Source of the DNA: Paractinoplanes durhamensis
GTDB taxonomy: Bacteria > Actinomycetota > Actinomycetes > Mycobacteriales > Micromonosporaceae
Direction: 5' to 3'
Assembly: GCF_016862175.1 (NCBI RefSeq)
Contig: NZ_BOML01000030.1
Span: 37,192-101,191, forward strand
Length of the DNA: 64,000 nt
Shown here: positions 16,318-25,987 of the stretch, piece after piece
How the letters are laid out: every line of letters starts with the position of its first letter
Position numbering within the stretch: position 1 is the first letter of the stretch
Notes under the pieces: model-generated
Database searches by the model: none
What the model saw: only the letters and a program-made list of their open reading frames with translations
Told to the model about the DNA's origin: nothing
Made by a program: the position numbers and the translations under genes

Positions 16318-16821
16318 GATTTTCGGGCTCCGGCGTTCGATCAGGGTTACGTCTCGCCAGGTGCCATGCAGGCGGCCTATCCGGTGGCGGGTTCCGACCG
16401 TGCGGAAGCCGCACCTCGCGTGCAGGGCCAGGCTTGCGGTGTTCTCCGGGAAGATGCCGGACTGGATGGTCCAGATGCCGGCGGTCTCGGTTGAGGTGAT
16501 CAAGGCGGTCAGCAGCGTGCGGCCGACGCCCCGGCCCTGGTGGGCGGGGTGGACGTAGACCGAGTGCTCGACCACGCCGGCGTAGGCCGGGCGGGTGGAG
16601 ATCGGGCTGCAGGCTATCCAGCCGGTCACCTCGCCGGTGGTGGTGTCCAGGGCTACGAAGCGGTGGGCGGGCAGGCGGGTGGTCACGAAACGGGACCAGT
16701 CCGGTGGGGCGGTCTCGAACGTCGCGTTGCCGGTCGCGATGCCCGCGCGGTAGATGTCGAGCACCTGGATGGCATGGTCGTCGGCCATCGGCGCCACGTG
16801 GATACCGGGGTGAATCTGCAC
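16312..16821 (-). CDS. GNAT N-acetyltransferase (phosphinothricin-acetyltransferase-like)
   Basis: A 169-residue GNAT enzyme. It has the layout of the PAT/YncA group: IYRAGIATGNATFET near the N-terminus, GWIACSPIS, the acetyl-CoA loop HPAHQGRGVGRTLLTAL and the LHARCGFRTVGTRHRIGRLHGTWRDV end. Such enzymes acetylate phosphinothricin, methionine sulfoximine or related amino acids; the real substrate is not known. The first codon used is GTG at 16821, with ATG at 16788 as alternative. Single gene, divergent from the Pro-rich membrane protein. Confidence 0.87.
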   Translation of the reverse strand: MQIHPGIHVAPMADDHAIQVLDIYRAGIATGNATFETAPPDWSRFVTTRLPAHRFVALDTTTGEVTGWIACSPISTRPAYAGVVEHSVYVHPAHQGRGVGRTLLTALITSTETAGIWTIQSGIFPENTASLALHARCGFRTVGTRHRIGRLHGTWRDVTLIERRSPKIT

Positions 16822-16915
16822 CTCTCCAGGGTGCCAGGCCGCCGTTGTTGCGGGCGGCCCCGATAGTCAGGATTCGATACAGTCACGGTCCAGCTTTGTG
16901 AACGGGGACCGTGTC

Positions 16916-18076
16916 ATGGAAGAACAGGGCAGGCCGGGCGAACCGCCGGCGCCCGAACAGCCGTCGTCGCCGCCGTCGGCCGACGGCACGCAGGCGCCGG
17001 CCGAACCGACCTGGGTGAGCCCGCCGTTGCCGCAGGCGCCGGCGCATCCGGATGCGCAGTGGCAGCGGCCGGACGGCCAGCCGCAGCAGCCGCAAATTCA
17101 GCCGCCGCCGTTCGGCGGACCGCAGCAGCCGCCGCCGGCCGTTCCGCCGTGGCAGGCGCCGCCGGCGTGGCAGCCGCCGCCCGGATATCAGCCGCCGGGC
17201 TATCCGGCGCCGGGCTATCCGGCGCCGGGGCAGTGGCAGGTGCCGCCCGGGCAGGTGCCGCCGGCCGGGTGGCAGGCGGCGCCCGTGATGTGGGAGCCGC
17301 CGGGGCCGGAGCAGGTTGCGCCGCCGTTCACCTCGCCGCCGCCCAAGCTCAAGCCGTGGGCGATCGCGCTGGTCATCGTGGTCGGGCTGCTGGGGATCGG
17401 CGGCCTGTACGCCTATGCGATCGCGCGCGAGGTCGACCGGGTCCAGGACCAGGTGGCCGAGCTGAACCAGGACGAGCCGTTCGGGCTGCCGAAGACGTGG
17501 CCGTCGGGGCCGACGCCGTTCTCGACCGGGGAGTCACCCGACCCGGTCGAAACCACGCCGTCGGGGCCGCAGGCCAGCACCTATCCGGTGCGCACCGACG
17601 AGGACCTGGAGCGGGTCTGCGACGGGTGGTATTACCCGCAGTCGCCGAAGTTCACCGGCAAGGCGCCGCACCAGATCTCGGTGGGCGTGATCGACAGCAC
17701 CACCCTGCCCAGCCGGCACTTCGGGTCGGTGAGCGTGCCCGAGTTGAAGGAGTCGATCTGGCGGGCCTGGATCCCGACCGATCCGACCAAGACCCAGCTG
17801 GTCGGCTGCATCGACCTGGCCACCACCGGGGCGACCGCGAAGAGCTGCAAGTTCGACGATCCGAAGCCGGAGAAGATCGCGCTGAAGAAGGCGACCTACC
17901 GGGTGCGGCTGTTCGAGGCGGCCACCGGCAAGAAGCTGCTCGACAAGGCGGCGGTCAAGGGTGAGGACGAAACCTGCCCCACCATCGTGTATCTGCTCGG
18001 CGGTGAGTCACTCGTGAGCCAGGTGAGCGACCGGCAGGTCTACGAGTTCTTCCGTCCGTACGTGATGAAGAAGTAG
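16916..18076 (+). CDS. Pro-rich membrane protein with extracellular C-terminal domain
   Basis: A 386-residue protein of unknown function. Residues about 1-140 are rich in Pro, Gln, Gly and Ala with GYPAPGYPAPG-like repeats, typical for disordered cytoplasmic tails. One TM helix (about 146-168, WAIALVIVVGLLGIGGLYAYAI) follows. The outer part (about 170-386) has four cysteines suited to disulphides (VCDGWYY, GCIDLA, SCKFD, ETCPT). The ATG at 16916 is preferred over a GTG at 16898 because GGGGA lies at usable distance. The C-terminal domain may bind a ligand; no known family recognised. Confidence 0.78.
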   Translation: MEEQGRPGEPPAPEQPSSPPSADGTQAPAEPTWVSPPLPQAPAHPDAQWQRPDGQPQQPQIQPPPFGGPQQPPPAVPPWQAPPAWQPPPGYQPPGYPAPGYPAPGQWQVPPGQVPPAGWQAAPVMWEPPGPEQVAPPFTSPPPKLKPWAIALVIVVGLLGIGGLYAYAIAREVDRVQDQVAELNQDEPFGLPKTWPSGPTPFSTGESPDPVETTPSGPQASTYPVRTDEDLERVCDGWYYPQSPKFTGKAPHQISVGVIDSTTLPSRHFGSVSVPELKESIWRAWIPTDPTKTQLVGCIDLATTGATAKSCKFDDPKPEKIALKKATYRVRLFEAATGKKLLDKAAVKGEDETCPTIVYLLGGESLVSQVSDRQVYEFFRPYVMKK

Positions 18077-18214
18077 GAAATTGAGGAGGACCTCCCCACC
18101 GCGGAGCAGCCACCCCTTTACCTCCTCGGAAGCGGGGCCTGGCAGGTCGGGGATCGGAATGGGATGAGTCTCCTCGAACACGACGGAGATACCTTCGGCG
18201 TCCTGGGTAGTTGC

Positions 18215-19495
18215 CTAATGGGCGAAGGCGACGGCCGTTTCCGGCTGCTCGACGGGAAGTCGGTGCGGTTGGACGACGAGGAAGCAGACCAGGGTGGCGG
18301 CGAGCATGCCGCCGAAGACCACGATGGCCATAGCGACGGCACCCACGCCGAGGATGCCTACCAGGGGCGCGGCGAGGGCCCCGACACCGAATTGGACGGC
18401 GCCGAGCAGGGCTGCGGCGGTGCCGGCTGCTTCGCCGTGGCGGGACAGAGCCAGGGCGGGGGCGTTCGGCATGGCGAGTCCGACCATGGCCAGGACCAGC
18501 CAGAGCGGGATCAGGATGCCGACCAGGCCGCCGACCTCGGTGATGGCCAGGATCAGCAGCACGAGGCCGAAGCCGAGCCCTGCGACCAGGGACCTGGCAA
18601 GGATCTGCTGGGGTGTCCACCGGCGTAGCAGCCGCACGTTGAACTGGGTGGCGCCGATCAGACCCACGGCGCCGCCGGCGAATACGTACGCGAACTGTTG
18701 TTCGCTGAGGCCGAAGCCGTCCTGCAGAACGTAGGATGAGCCGCTGACGTAGGCGAAAAGGGCGGCCATTGCCAGGCCGGCGACCAGGATCAGCCCGACG
18801 TACACCCGGTCGGTAAACAGCTTTCCGTAGTCGCGGACGGTGCCGGCGATCCCGCCGTTGCGGCGACGCTCGACCGGCAGGGTCTCCGGCAGCACGATCG
18901 CGGTACCCGCCATGATCGCGGCGGCGGCAACGGTGAGTACGACGAACACGCCGCGCCACGAGGTGAACTGCAGTGTTTGCCCGCCGATGGTCGGGGCGAG
19001 AATCGGGGCGACGCCGACCACGAGCATCAGCCGAGAGAACAGCTTCGCGGCGGCGAATCCGCTGAACAGGTCGCGGACGATCGCCATCGCTACCACTGCC
19101 GCCGCGGCGGCACCGAGGCCTTGCAGCACGCGCAGGGAGCCGAGGATCGCCAGGTTCGGTGCGATCACGCACAGCAGCGAGGCGATCAGGTGCACACCGA
19201 CGCCGGCGAGTAGCGGCACCCGCCGCCCGACCGCGTCGGACAGCGGGCCGATCAGCAACTGCCCGAAAGCTAGGCCGACGAGCGTGCCGGTCAGGGTGAG
19301 CTGGACAGCCGCCGGGGTGGCGCCGAAGTCGCCAGTGATGGTCGGTAGTGCAGGCAGGTACATGTCGATGGTGAGCGGACCGAGCGCGGTGAGGAAGCCG
19401 AGCACGAGGACAATCCGGAAACGCCGCCCTGATGGGAGCAACTCCCCCGGGGACAGGTCGGCTTCGAGCGGGGTTACGGTGCGAGTCTCAGCCAC
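18215..19495 (-). CDS. Bcr/CflA-family multidrug efflux MFS transporter
   Basis: A 426-residue transporter with 12 TM helices. The Bcr/CflA family pattern is clear: GPLTIDMYLPALPTI in TM1, GQLLIGPLSDAVGRRVPLL as the signature loop, RVLQGLGAAAA in TM4 and TSWRGVF between TM5 and TM6. These proteins expel drugs such as bicyclomycin or chloramphenicol by proton antiport. Starts with GTG. The last 75 residues include the segment APALALSRHGEAAGTAAALL, which recurs exactly in the broken copy at 26401-26542. The 138 bp between its stop and the Pro-rich protein gene contain no gene. Confidence 0.92.
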   Translation of the reverse strand: MAETRTVTPLEADLSPGELLPSGRRFRIVLVLGFLTALGPLTIDMYLPALPTITGDFGATPAAVQLTLTGTLVGLAFGQLLIGPLSDAVGRRVPLLAGVGVHLIASLLCVIAPNLAILGSLRVLQGLGAAAAAVVAMAIVRDLFSGFAAAKLFSRLMLVVGVAPILAPTIGGQTLQFTSWRGVFVVLTVAAAAIMAGTAIVLPETLPVERRRNGGIAGTVRDYGKLFTDRVYVGLILVAGLAMAALFAYVSGSSYVLQDGFGLSEQQFAYVFAGGAVGLIGATQFNVRLLRRWTPQQILARSLVAGLGFGLVLLILAITEVGGLVGILIPLWLVLAMVGLAMPNAPALALSRHGEAAGTAAALLGAVQFGVGALAAPLVGILGVGAVAMAIVVFGGMLAATLVCFLVVQPHRLPVEQPETAVAFAH

Positions 19496-19644
19496 ACTTC
19501 ACCGCAAGTCGTTGCCTGCTCGGTTTCTTCCGCCCGGACCCGTCATGGTAATAACGGTCACAAGACTGGAATATGGCCTCCTAGCAGCTGATATTCCGCT
19601 TGCGCTGCCGCCGCGGGGCCCTTCGTGGCACTGCTCGGCGCCAG

Positions 19645-19674
19645 GGCCGCGACGCCACGATGGGCGCCGCGGCC
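19645..19674 (-). terminator. Hairpin terminator of the RHS/small-protein transcript
   Basis: GGCCGCGACGCC (19645-19656) and GGCGCCGCGGCC (19663-19674) form a 12-bp stem with one G-U wobble and a 6-base loop. It begins 2 bp after the stop of the 55-codon gene on the minus strand, supporting that small frame as the last gene of the RHS transcription unit. Confidence 0.65.
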
Positions 19675-19675
19675 G

Positions 19676-19843
19676 TCAGCTTTCGGGCTCGTTGTTCGCG
19701 GACCGGCGGCGGGCGAACACCAATCTGCCCACGTTTATCATGATCCAGACCACGGACAGCACCACGCCGAGCCAGAGTCGCTGCTGAAGGCAGACCGCTA
19801 GGACGATGGCGAAGACCGTGATCTGAACCAGAGGAGTTATCAC
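19676..19843 (-). CDS. Small two-helix membrane protein, candidate immunity protein of the RHS tip
   Basis: A 55-codon frame starting with GTG at 19843, the base directly after the RHS stop (TAAGTG). The translation begins VITPLVQITVFAIVLAVCLQ, a TM helix; QQRLWLG forms a short turn; GVVLSVVWIMINVGRLVF is a second TM helix; the tail RRRSANNEPES is basic then acidic, so it is probably cytosolic. GGGATG inside the RHS end is a possible ribosome-binding site. A terminator follows 2 bp later. Position directly behind a polymorphic-toxin-like gene suggests it protects the producer from the hydrophobic tip (inference). No homologue is known to me. Confidence 0.62.
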   Translation of the reverse strand: MITPLVQITVFAIVLAVCLQQRLWLGVVLSVVWIMINVGRLVFARRRSANNEPES

Positions 19844-22800
19844 TTATTTACATCCCGTAGCCAGGTGGTAGATGAGATAACCGATGATGAGGCCGAGCCC
19901 GGCCTCGATGATGCCGGCCGCGCCGGCCGCGCCCCGAGCCGCAGCCGTTCCGATTTTGTACAGCTTGTGAGTGCCTTCAGCGATTTGTCCGCCGGTCTCC
20001 GCTGCCGCTCCGATGCCGAGGGTGATGCCGAAGATCTGTCCGCCCGAGCACTTCTGGCCGGTGAGGTCGTTGGTACTGAACGGGTCGCCGTTGACGTAGG
20101 TGTAGTTGTTCGCGCAGCCGCCGTCGATCGGGTCGACGCTCAGGAAACGCCCCTCCGATCGCTGGTAGGCCCGGGCGCCGAGGATGGCGATACCGGTGAC
20201 GTTGTCGGTGAGTTTGCTGCTGGAACCGAACGTGGTCAGGGTGTTGCCACCCGCGGCGTTGGCGAGCGTCGAGCCGGTCGCGGTGGGCTGCCCCCAGGGG
20301 TCGTAGGTGATGGGTCCGGTCTGGCGCGCGCCGGCGTTGTCGGTGGTAACGGTGTAGTTGCCGTGCAGGTCCGGATAGGACCAGACGTTGCCGGCGGCCT
20401 GCGCGGTGAGCAGGACCCCGCCGGGCAGGTTGACGAGTTTCTGCAGTACGGCATTGCTCGCGCTGAGCACGGCGACGGGAGCGTCCGAGTAGCCGCCGAA
20501 GGCGTAGTGCACCGTGGTGGTGGACGTCGCGTGGCCTATCACCCGGTCGAGTGCGTCGTAGGTGTAACCGGTGGTCGCCCCCGACGCGGTGGTGGTGGCC
20601 AGCCGGTCGGCGGCATCCCAGGTGAGGGTAGTGCCGGCGTCGTTGAGCTGGTTGCCGTGCGCGTCGTACGCGTATTGGCTGTTGGTGCCCGCGCTCGTGC
20701 TCGAGGAGACGATCTGGTCGGCACTGTTGTAGCAGTAGTTCGTGCTGCTCGCGCTTCCGCCGGTCGGCGTGATCGTGACGCTTGAGCGGTTGGTGTTGGC
20801 ACCCGCGTTGGCGTTGGCACAGCTGCCGGCGGCGTAGCCGTACGTCGCCGATGCGCTCGGCAGGTAGGCGGTGACCAGCCGCCCGGCGCCGTCGTACGTG
20901 TAGGTGGTGGCGGTCGAACCGGCCGGGTTCGGGTTGGTCAGGCCGGTGCCGTTGATGTCCTCCAGTTCGGTGGTGACCCGCCGGGCCGGTGACAGGGTGG
21001 TCTTGTTCCCGGCGACCAGGGTGCCGCTGCCGGTGGTGAAGACCAGGCTGTTCTGGGTGCCGAGACCGTCGTATCCGATCGTCGCGTTCGTCCCGTTGCC
21101 GTAGGTGACGCTGGTCAGGTGCTCGGTGGCGCCGTCGTAGTGCGAGGTCGCCACCAGCGTGCCGTCGGCGGTGACGGTGGCCGGGTTGCCACTGTTCGGA
21201 TCGTAGGTCTTGGTGATCGTGCCCTGCGGACCCGATGTGCCGGTGACCTGCCCGGACTGGTTGTAAGTCGTCGTGCTGGTCTGCCCGTTGGCGTCGGTGT
21301 AGCTGACGAGTCGGCCGAGCAGGTCGACCTGGGTGGTGATGGTGCCGCCGGTGTCGGTCACGCTGGAGACCAGCGGGTTGCCGCCGACGTTGAAGGTGTA
21401 GGTGCTCGTACGGGCGGATGCGCTACTGGTCGCCGGCCATGACCGGCCGGTCACGCGCCCGATCGCGTCGTAGGCGGTGCATTGCCAGGCTTCGCTGCCG
21501 ATGCGCCGCCCCACCTGACGCCCAGCTGCGTCGTAGACGAACTGCTGCACGCGGGCCGGATCGGTCTGGGACTTCAGCTGCCCGCCTTGCGGCGTGCCGG
21601 CGGCGACGCCGCAAGCTGCCGCAAGCGGACCTTCGGTGCCGGAATAGTAGGCGTACGTCGTGGCATTGCCGGCCGGGAGCGTACGGCTGATCTTGCGCAG
21701 GTAGGTGGAGGTGCCCAGCGGCTCGTAGGCCGTGGTGGTGGTCAGTCCGCCGACCGTGATCGAGGTGGCCAAGCCGTACTGCGGCCCTGCCGTGCCGTCG
21801 GAGTAGCCGGTGGTGGTGACTACGCCGTCGGGGTCGGTGGTGCTGGTCTCGAGCCGGTATCCGGGGTCGAGGACGGCGTTGGCGACGACCGCTCCGGCCA
21901 TCGTGACGGCGAACTCGTTGAGCTGGGTCGCCGACCCCTGGAAGTCGACCTGTACGGCGTGGAGGCCACCGGCGAGCTCGGTGCCGCCGCTCGCCGTCGT
22001 CGTTCGGGTCTGACCGGCGGTGAAGCCGCTGACGTCCGGGCCGTCGTGGGCGACCGGGACGGCGTCGACCGCGACAGTGACGGCCTGACTGCTGCTGACG
22101 CCGAAAGTGTAGGTGCCCGCGGAGGCGACCCCGATGGTGCCGGTCAGCCGCAGGGTCCACTGGCCGGCGGCGTCGGAGCCGATCGGCGGGGAACCAGCGT
22201 TCCAGTGCGCGCACAGCCGGCCGCTGGTGGCCCCGCACAGGGCTTGCGGCTGCGTGCCGCCCGGACCGGCGGCGTGCACCGCCACCGGACCGGCGGCCTG
22301 CCCGTTCGCCCAGAAACTGGCGGCGAGTCCGGTCAGCCCCTCGTCGTATCCATGGTGGGTGTGCGGCACCGCCACCCCGCAGCCCGCGGTTCCTTGCGGG
22401 TCGCTCACGGGCAGGTAGCCCTGGGCCGCACCGGCCGCGGTGGCGCCGGCCGGCCAGCCGCCCCCGAAGCAGGCCACCGGGGCGGGGCCGTACGTGTCGG
22501 TGGCGTCACCGTCGGCGTCGTAGACCGTGCTGGTCTGCTCGCCGTCCGGGGTGACGGTGACGATCGGCTGGTCGGTGCCGCACGTCGTCGCGCAGCTCTG
22601 GCCGGCCGCCGTGGCGTTCGCCCAGACCGTCGTGGTGGTGCCGCCGCCCGAGTTGTTCTGCCCCGTGATGCGTCCCTGGGTGTCGTAGGTGATCCGCGAC
22701 GCGTAGCCCGAGCTGGGCTGGAAGCCGACGATCGCCGCATCGGTGTGGTCGGTCGCGTAGGTGTAGATGCGGCCGGGCCGGGCCGCACCGGCGGTCGGTG

Positions 22801-25800
22801 CGGGCTGGACGACCGTGCCTACCCGGCCCTTGGTGTCGTAGCAGATCTGCGTGTCAACCGGCGTGACGGACAGCCCGGTCGTGTTGGCCGGGCAGGCGAG
22901 TGGGGTCCCGGCGGCGTTGCCCGCGTTGACGTAGCCGTCGGCCAAGGCGTCGCGGATGTCGGCGAGCCGGTTGTCGCTGTCGTAGGCGAGCAGGATGTTC
23001 TGCCCGGCCGGGTTGGTCACCGAGGCGAGCTGGCCGGTGCCGTTGTACCCGAACGTGGTGGCGGTGCCGTCCCAGGCCGCGGCCTTGCACAGCATGCCGG
23101 CGGGTGCCGGGGCGGTGCCCGGGCAGGCCGTATCACCGCCGTACGAAAGCGTGACCGTCCGGCCGGAGACCGGGTCGGTGATGCCGCGCAGCAGTGCGGG
23201 GGTGCCGGAGTACGTGTACTGCAACGCGGCCGGGTGCCGGTCGTCGGTGGCGCCGGTCATGGCGGCCACGCTGCCGTCGGCGTTGAAGGTGTAAAGCTGG
23301 TTGTCGGCGGTCGCCAGCTGCAGGCGTCCGTTGCCGTCGACGTTGAGGTGGTCGTTGTTGCCGGGCTGCGATCGGTAGTGGCCGGCCGCCTGGCGGGTGA
23401 ACGTCGCCGTGTTCCCGGAGGCACCCTGGATCACGACCTGGCTGCCCTCGTCGTCAACCCGGATCCACTGCGCCGTGGCCGGGTTGGCCTGCAGGCTCCA
23501 GCCGGCCGGGACGCCATTGGTCGCCGGAGTCAGCCAACTGCTCGGCACCACCCACGCATTGGTCGTGGTCGAGCCGGTGATCTGCGTGTTCTTGGCCCAC
23601 AGCTGGACGGTGTCGGTCTTGCCGCTCTGGCCGAGGACCCAGCTGTCGACCTCGATCTGGTAGGTCTGCGACCCGGCGGCCGTGGCCGTCCCGTACGCCG
23701 GGGCGATCGCGCTCGCCGTCCCGGCCCAATCGTCGTAGCTGGGAGTGGCCGAGCCGTTGAGGTAGACCCGGATGCCGCCGGTGCTGATTCCGCCCAGCTG
23801 CCAGGTGCCGGCGGGCAGGCTGAGCACCCCGGTCCACCGGGTCAGGAACGGCGCGTCGCTGGTGGCGGTCCCGCCGAGGCCGCCGACCGGAGTGTTGCCA
23901 CGGCCACCCTTCCAACTCGCGTTGATCGAGGCGTCGGCGCGCTGCCCGACCGCCGAGCCGGTGAACGTGTGCGTGCCGCTGTCGGCGAAGTACTGACCGG
24001 TCAGCCCGTAGTTGCCGCCCCGGGCGATGGAGGACTGGGCCGAGTTGTAGCTCAGGGCGATACCGGCGCTGCCGGACACGGTCTGCATGCCGGCGGTACC
24101 GACCGTGACGGCGAGGTTGCCGTTCACCATGTTGACCGTCTCGCTCGCGGTCGGTACGCCCGGCGACGGAAGGCCCTTACTCGGCTCGGTGGTGCCGTTG
24201 GGCGGTGATCCGACGGTGTCGGTCGGAGCCGGCCCGCCCGCGTCAAGCCGCCGTTTCACCTGGAAGCTGACGGCGGACGACGACGAGGGTTTCAGGTTGC
24301 CGGTGAAGTTCGGGTCGCCGGCGTAGATCGGGGTGATCGAGCTGAGCACCTTGGCGTAGTAGGTGACGCCGTCCTTCAAGCTGCCTGGCGGCACCGTCCA
24401 GTTGACGGGGTCCCCCGGAGCCACGCCACCCGAGATCCACCCCGAGTCGACCACCGCGCCGGTGCCGTCCGCCGACGTCGACACCCGGAAGTCGTAGAAG
24501 ATCGTGCCGTTGTCGTTCGCGTTGTCGTCGGTGACCCGCGCAGCGGTCAGCGTGGTGTCGGTGGTGGAGACGATGCTGCCGTCGGCCGGCGAGCTGATCA
24601 CCGTCGGATGCGGCTGCTGGTAATACACCGACATGAAGAACATGTAGCTCGGGTTGAATGTGCCGAGGTTTCCGCCGCTGGTCGCGTTGACCGCGCTCGG
24701 CGTGCCCAGGCCGAACCACCAGCCGTCGGAACGGCTCGCGAGGTAAGACCAGTTGTCCCAGCCGACCGAGGGTTGCATGTCGACGGTCGACTGCGGGCCG
24801 GCGTCGGTGTAGATGAGCTGGCCGGCGGCGATACCGGAGAAGGTGGAACTGCCGGGCAATCCGTAGATCGGGGCGTTAGTCACCTTGCAGTCGCAGTTCA
24901 GCGAAAGATAAACACCGGCGAACTGCCAGGGCTGGTCGCCGGGCGCCGTCGTGGGCGCGGTGGGGGCCGGAACGTACGTCTGGGCGCGCCAGTTGGCGCC
25001 GGCCGCGTCCTGCCCGATCTGCATGACGCCGTTCGCAACCTGGCCGCCGTCACTGACGCTCGAGATGGTCCAGGTGCTCGCGAAGGAGAGGGCCGCATAG
25101 CTCGGGTCGATGACCAACGGATAGGCGGCGGGAGGCAACGTGGCCAGCCATCGCGCGGACACCGAGATCGACACGAGGTCACCGGCAACGGTCAGCCGGA
25201 CCTGCGCGGCCTTGGTCTGATCGAGCGACGCGCCGGCGGCGATGGACACTGTCGGCGCCGGCACCGAGCCGACCCGAGCACCACCGGCCACCAGGTCGAG
25301 ACCGCCGCTCCGGTTGGCGGTCGCGGTGGCTCCGTTCAGCCGGAACGAGAAGCTCGACGGTGCGCCCGGGGCGGCGACGACCAGGTCTTCCTTCACCGCC
25401 CCGGCGGTGACCAGCTCGGTGAGGTCGGTCTGCGCCCAGAGCCCGCGGTAGGCGACGGACGCGCCGGACACCACCGCCGCACGGCTCGGGTCGGTGACGC
25501 CCTGGGGCACGAACCCGAAGTTGTGCTTGCCGACCGTGAAGTTCAGGGCGCCGGCCGGGCCGGCCGCCATCGACCAGTCGTTCGCGCCGGACTTCCACCA
25601 CCCCGGATTGCTGGCGACCGGCGTGAGATTCGAGTCGATCGCTGACCATGTGCCTGCCGCGGTCTTGTAGAAGTGCGGCGTCAGGTACCGGCGAACCGAC
25701 CGGCTGCCGTCCGAGTTCTGCCAGGTCGAGGTGGACGCTGTGCGGGCGCTCACGAGCTCCCGGACCGCGGTCGGCTTCGCATGGGACAGCCCTGCCGTGG

Positions 25801-25987
25801 CGTAACGCCCGATGGGGGTCGCCGTTCGCCGGGCCGACGTCGGCGCGGATCGAAGCAGTGACCGGCTGGGCCGGGGCACCGGCGCAGGGGACGCGGATGC
25901 GGGCGAGGCACCTGGAACCAGGGCCAGCGGCGCCAGCAGAATCGCGGCAATTCCGGACATCATTGGTCTACTGTGGACAGAAAACAT
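19844..25987 (-). CDS. Giant secreted RHS/YD-repeat protein with PA14 domains and variable C-terminal tip
   Basis: A 2,047-residue protein. Signal peptide about 1-34 (IAAILLAPLALVPGASPASA). Residues about 60-310 match the N-terminal beta domain of actinomycete RHS proteins (YPLVIDPSYAALSF), then a Fn3-like segment (about 470-570), a PA14-like domain (about 655-810; LTGQYFADSGTHTFTG), YD repeats, a second PA14-like domain (about 1260-1400) and further YD repeats building the shell. The RHS core ends with the classic ILGARAYQRSEGRFLSVDP and NNYTYVNGDPFSTNDLTG. Only 69 residues follow: Gly/Ala-rich, hydrophobic, ending HLATGCK, probably the toxin tip. ATG 25987 (GGGAG 7 bases upstream) is preferred to GTG 25993. 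Confidence 0.92.
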   Translation of the reverse strand: MFSVHSRPMMSGIAAILLAPLALVPGASPASASPAPVPRPSRSLLRSAPTSARRTATPIGRYATAGLSHAKPTAVRELVSARTASTSTWQNSDGSRSVRRYLTPHFYKTAAGTWSAIDSNLTPVASNPGWWKSGANDWSMAAGPAGALNFTVGKHNFGFVPQGVTDPSRAAVVSGASVAYRGLWAQTDLTELVTAGAVKEDLVVAAPGAPSSFSFRLNGATATANRSGGLDLVAGGARVGSVPAPTVSIAAGASLDQTKAAQVRLTVAGDLVSISVSARWLATLPPAAYPLVIDPSYAALSFASTWTISSVSDGGQVANGVMQIGQDAAGANWRAQTYVPAPTAPTTAPGDQPWQFAGVYLSLNCDCKVTNAPIYGLPGSSTFSGIAAGQLIYTDAGPQSTVDMQPSVGWDNWSYLASRSDGWWFGLGTPSAVNATSGGNLGTFNPSYMFFMSVYYQQPHPTVISSPADGSIVSTTDTTLTAARVTDDNANDNGTIFYDFRVSTSADGTGAVVDSGWISGGVAPGDPVNWTVPPGSLKDGVTYYAKVLSSITPIYAGDPNFTGNLKPSSSSAVSFQVKRRLDAGGPAPTDTVGSPPNGTTEPSKGLPSPGVPTASETVNMVNGNLAVTVGTAGMQTVSGSAGIALSYNSAQSSIARGGNYGLTGQYFADSGTHTFTGSAVGQRADASINASWKGGRGNTPVGGLGGTATSDAPFLTRWTGVLSLPAGTWQLGGISTGGIRVYLNGSATPSYDDWAGTASAIAPAYGTATAAGSQTYQIEVDSWVLGQSGKTDTVQLWAKNTQITGSTTTNAWVVPSSWLTPATNGVPAGWSLQANPATAQWIRVDDEGSQVVIQGASGNTATFTRQAAGHYRSQPGNNDHLNVDGNGRLQLATADNQLYTFNADGSVAAMTGATDDRHPAALQYTYSGTPALLRGITDPVSGRTVTLSYGGDTACPGTAPAPAGMLCKAAAWDGTATTFGYNGTGQLASVTNPAGQNILLAYDSDNRLADIRDALADGYVNAGNAAGTPLACPANTTGLSVTPVDTQICYDTKGRVGTVVQPAPTAGAARPGRIYTYATDHTDAAIVGFQPSSGYASRITYDTQGRITGQNNSGGGTTTTVWANATAAGQSCATTCGTDQPIVTVTPDGEQTSTVYDADGDATDTYGPAPVACFGGGWPAGATAAGAAQGYLPVSDPQGTAGCGVAVPHTHHGYDEGLTGLAASFWANGQAAGPVAVHAAGPGGTQPQALCGATSGRLCAHWNAGSPPIGSDAAGQWTLRLTGTIGVASAGTYTFGVSSSQAVTVAVDAVPVAHDGPDVSGFTAGQTRTTTASGGTELAGGLHAVQVDFQGSATQLNEFAVTMAGAVVANAVLDPGYRLETSTTDPDGVVTTTGYSDGTAGPQYGLATSITVGGLTTTTAYEPLGTSTYLRKISRTLPAGNATTYAYYSGTEGPLAAACGVAAGTPQGGQLKSQTDPARVQQFVYDAAGRQVGRRIGSEAWQCTAYDAIGRVTGRSWPATSSASARTSTYTFNVGGNPLVSSVTDTGGTITTQVDLLGRLVSYTDANGQTSTTTYNQSGQVTGTSGPQGTITKTYDPNSGNPATVTADGTLVATSHYDGATEHLTSVTYGNGTNATIGYDGLGTQNSLVFTTGSGTLVAGNKTTLSPARRVTTELEDINGTGLTNPNPAGSTATTYTYDGAGRLVTAYLPSASATYGYAAGSCANANAGANTNRSSVTITPTGGSASSTNYCYNSADQIVSSSTSAGTNSQYAYDAHGNQLNDAGTTLTWDAADRLATTTASGATTGYTYDALDRVIGHATSTTTVHYAFGGYSDAPVAVLSASNAVLQKLVNLPGGVLLTAQAAGNVWSYPDLHGNYTVTTDNAGARQTGPITYDPWGQPTATGSTLANAAGGNTLTTFGSSSKLTDNVTGIAILGARAYQRSEGRFLSVDPIDGGCANNYTYVNGDPFSTNDLTGQKCSGGQIFGITLGIGAAAETGGQIAEGTHKLYKIGTAAARGAAGAAGIIEAGLGLIIGYLIYHLATGCK

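Noticed and set aside
18083..18125. GAGGAGG/CCTCCTC inverted repeat after the Pro-rich protein gene as terminator
   Set aside because: Loop of about 28 bases and weak stem; not convincing.
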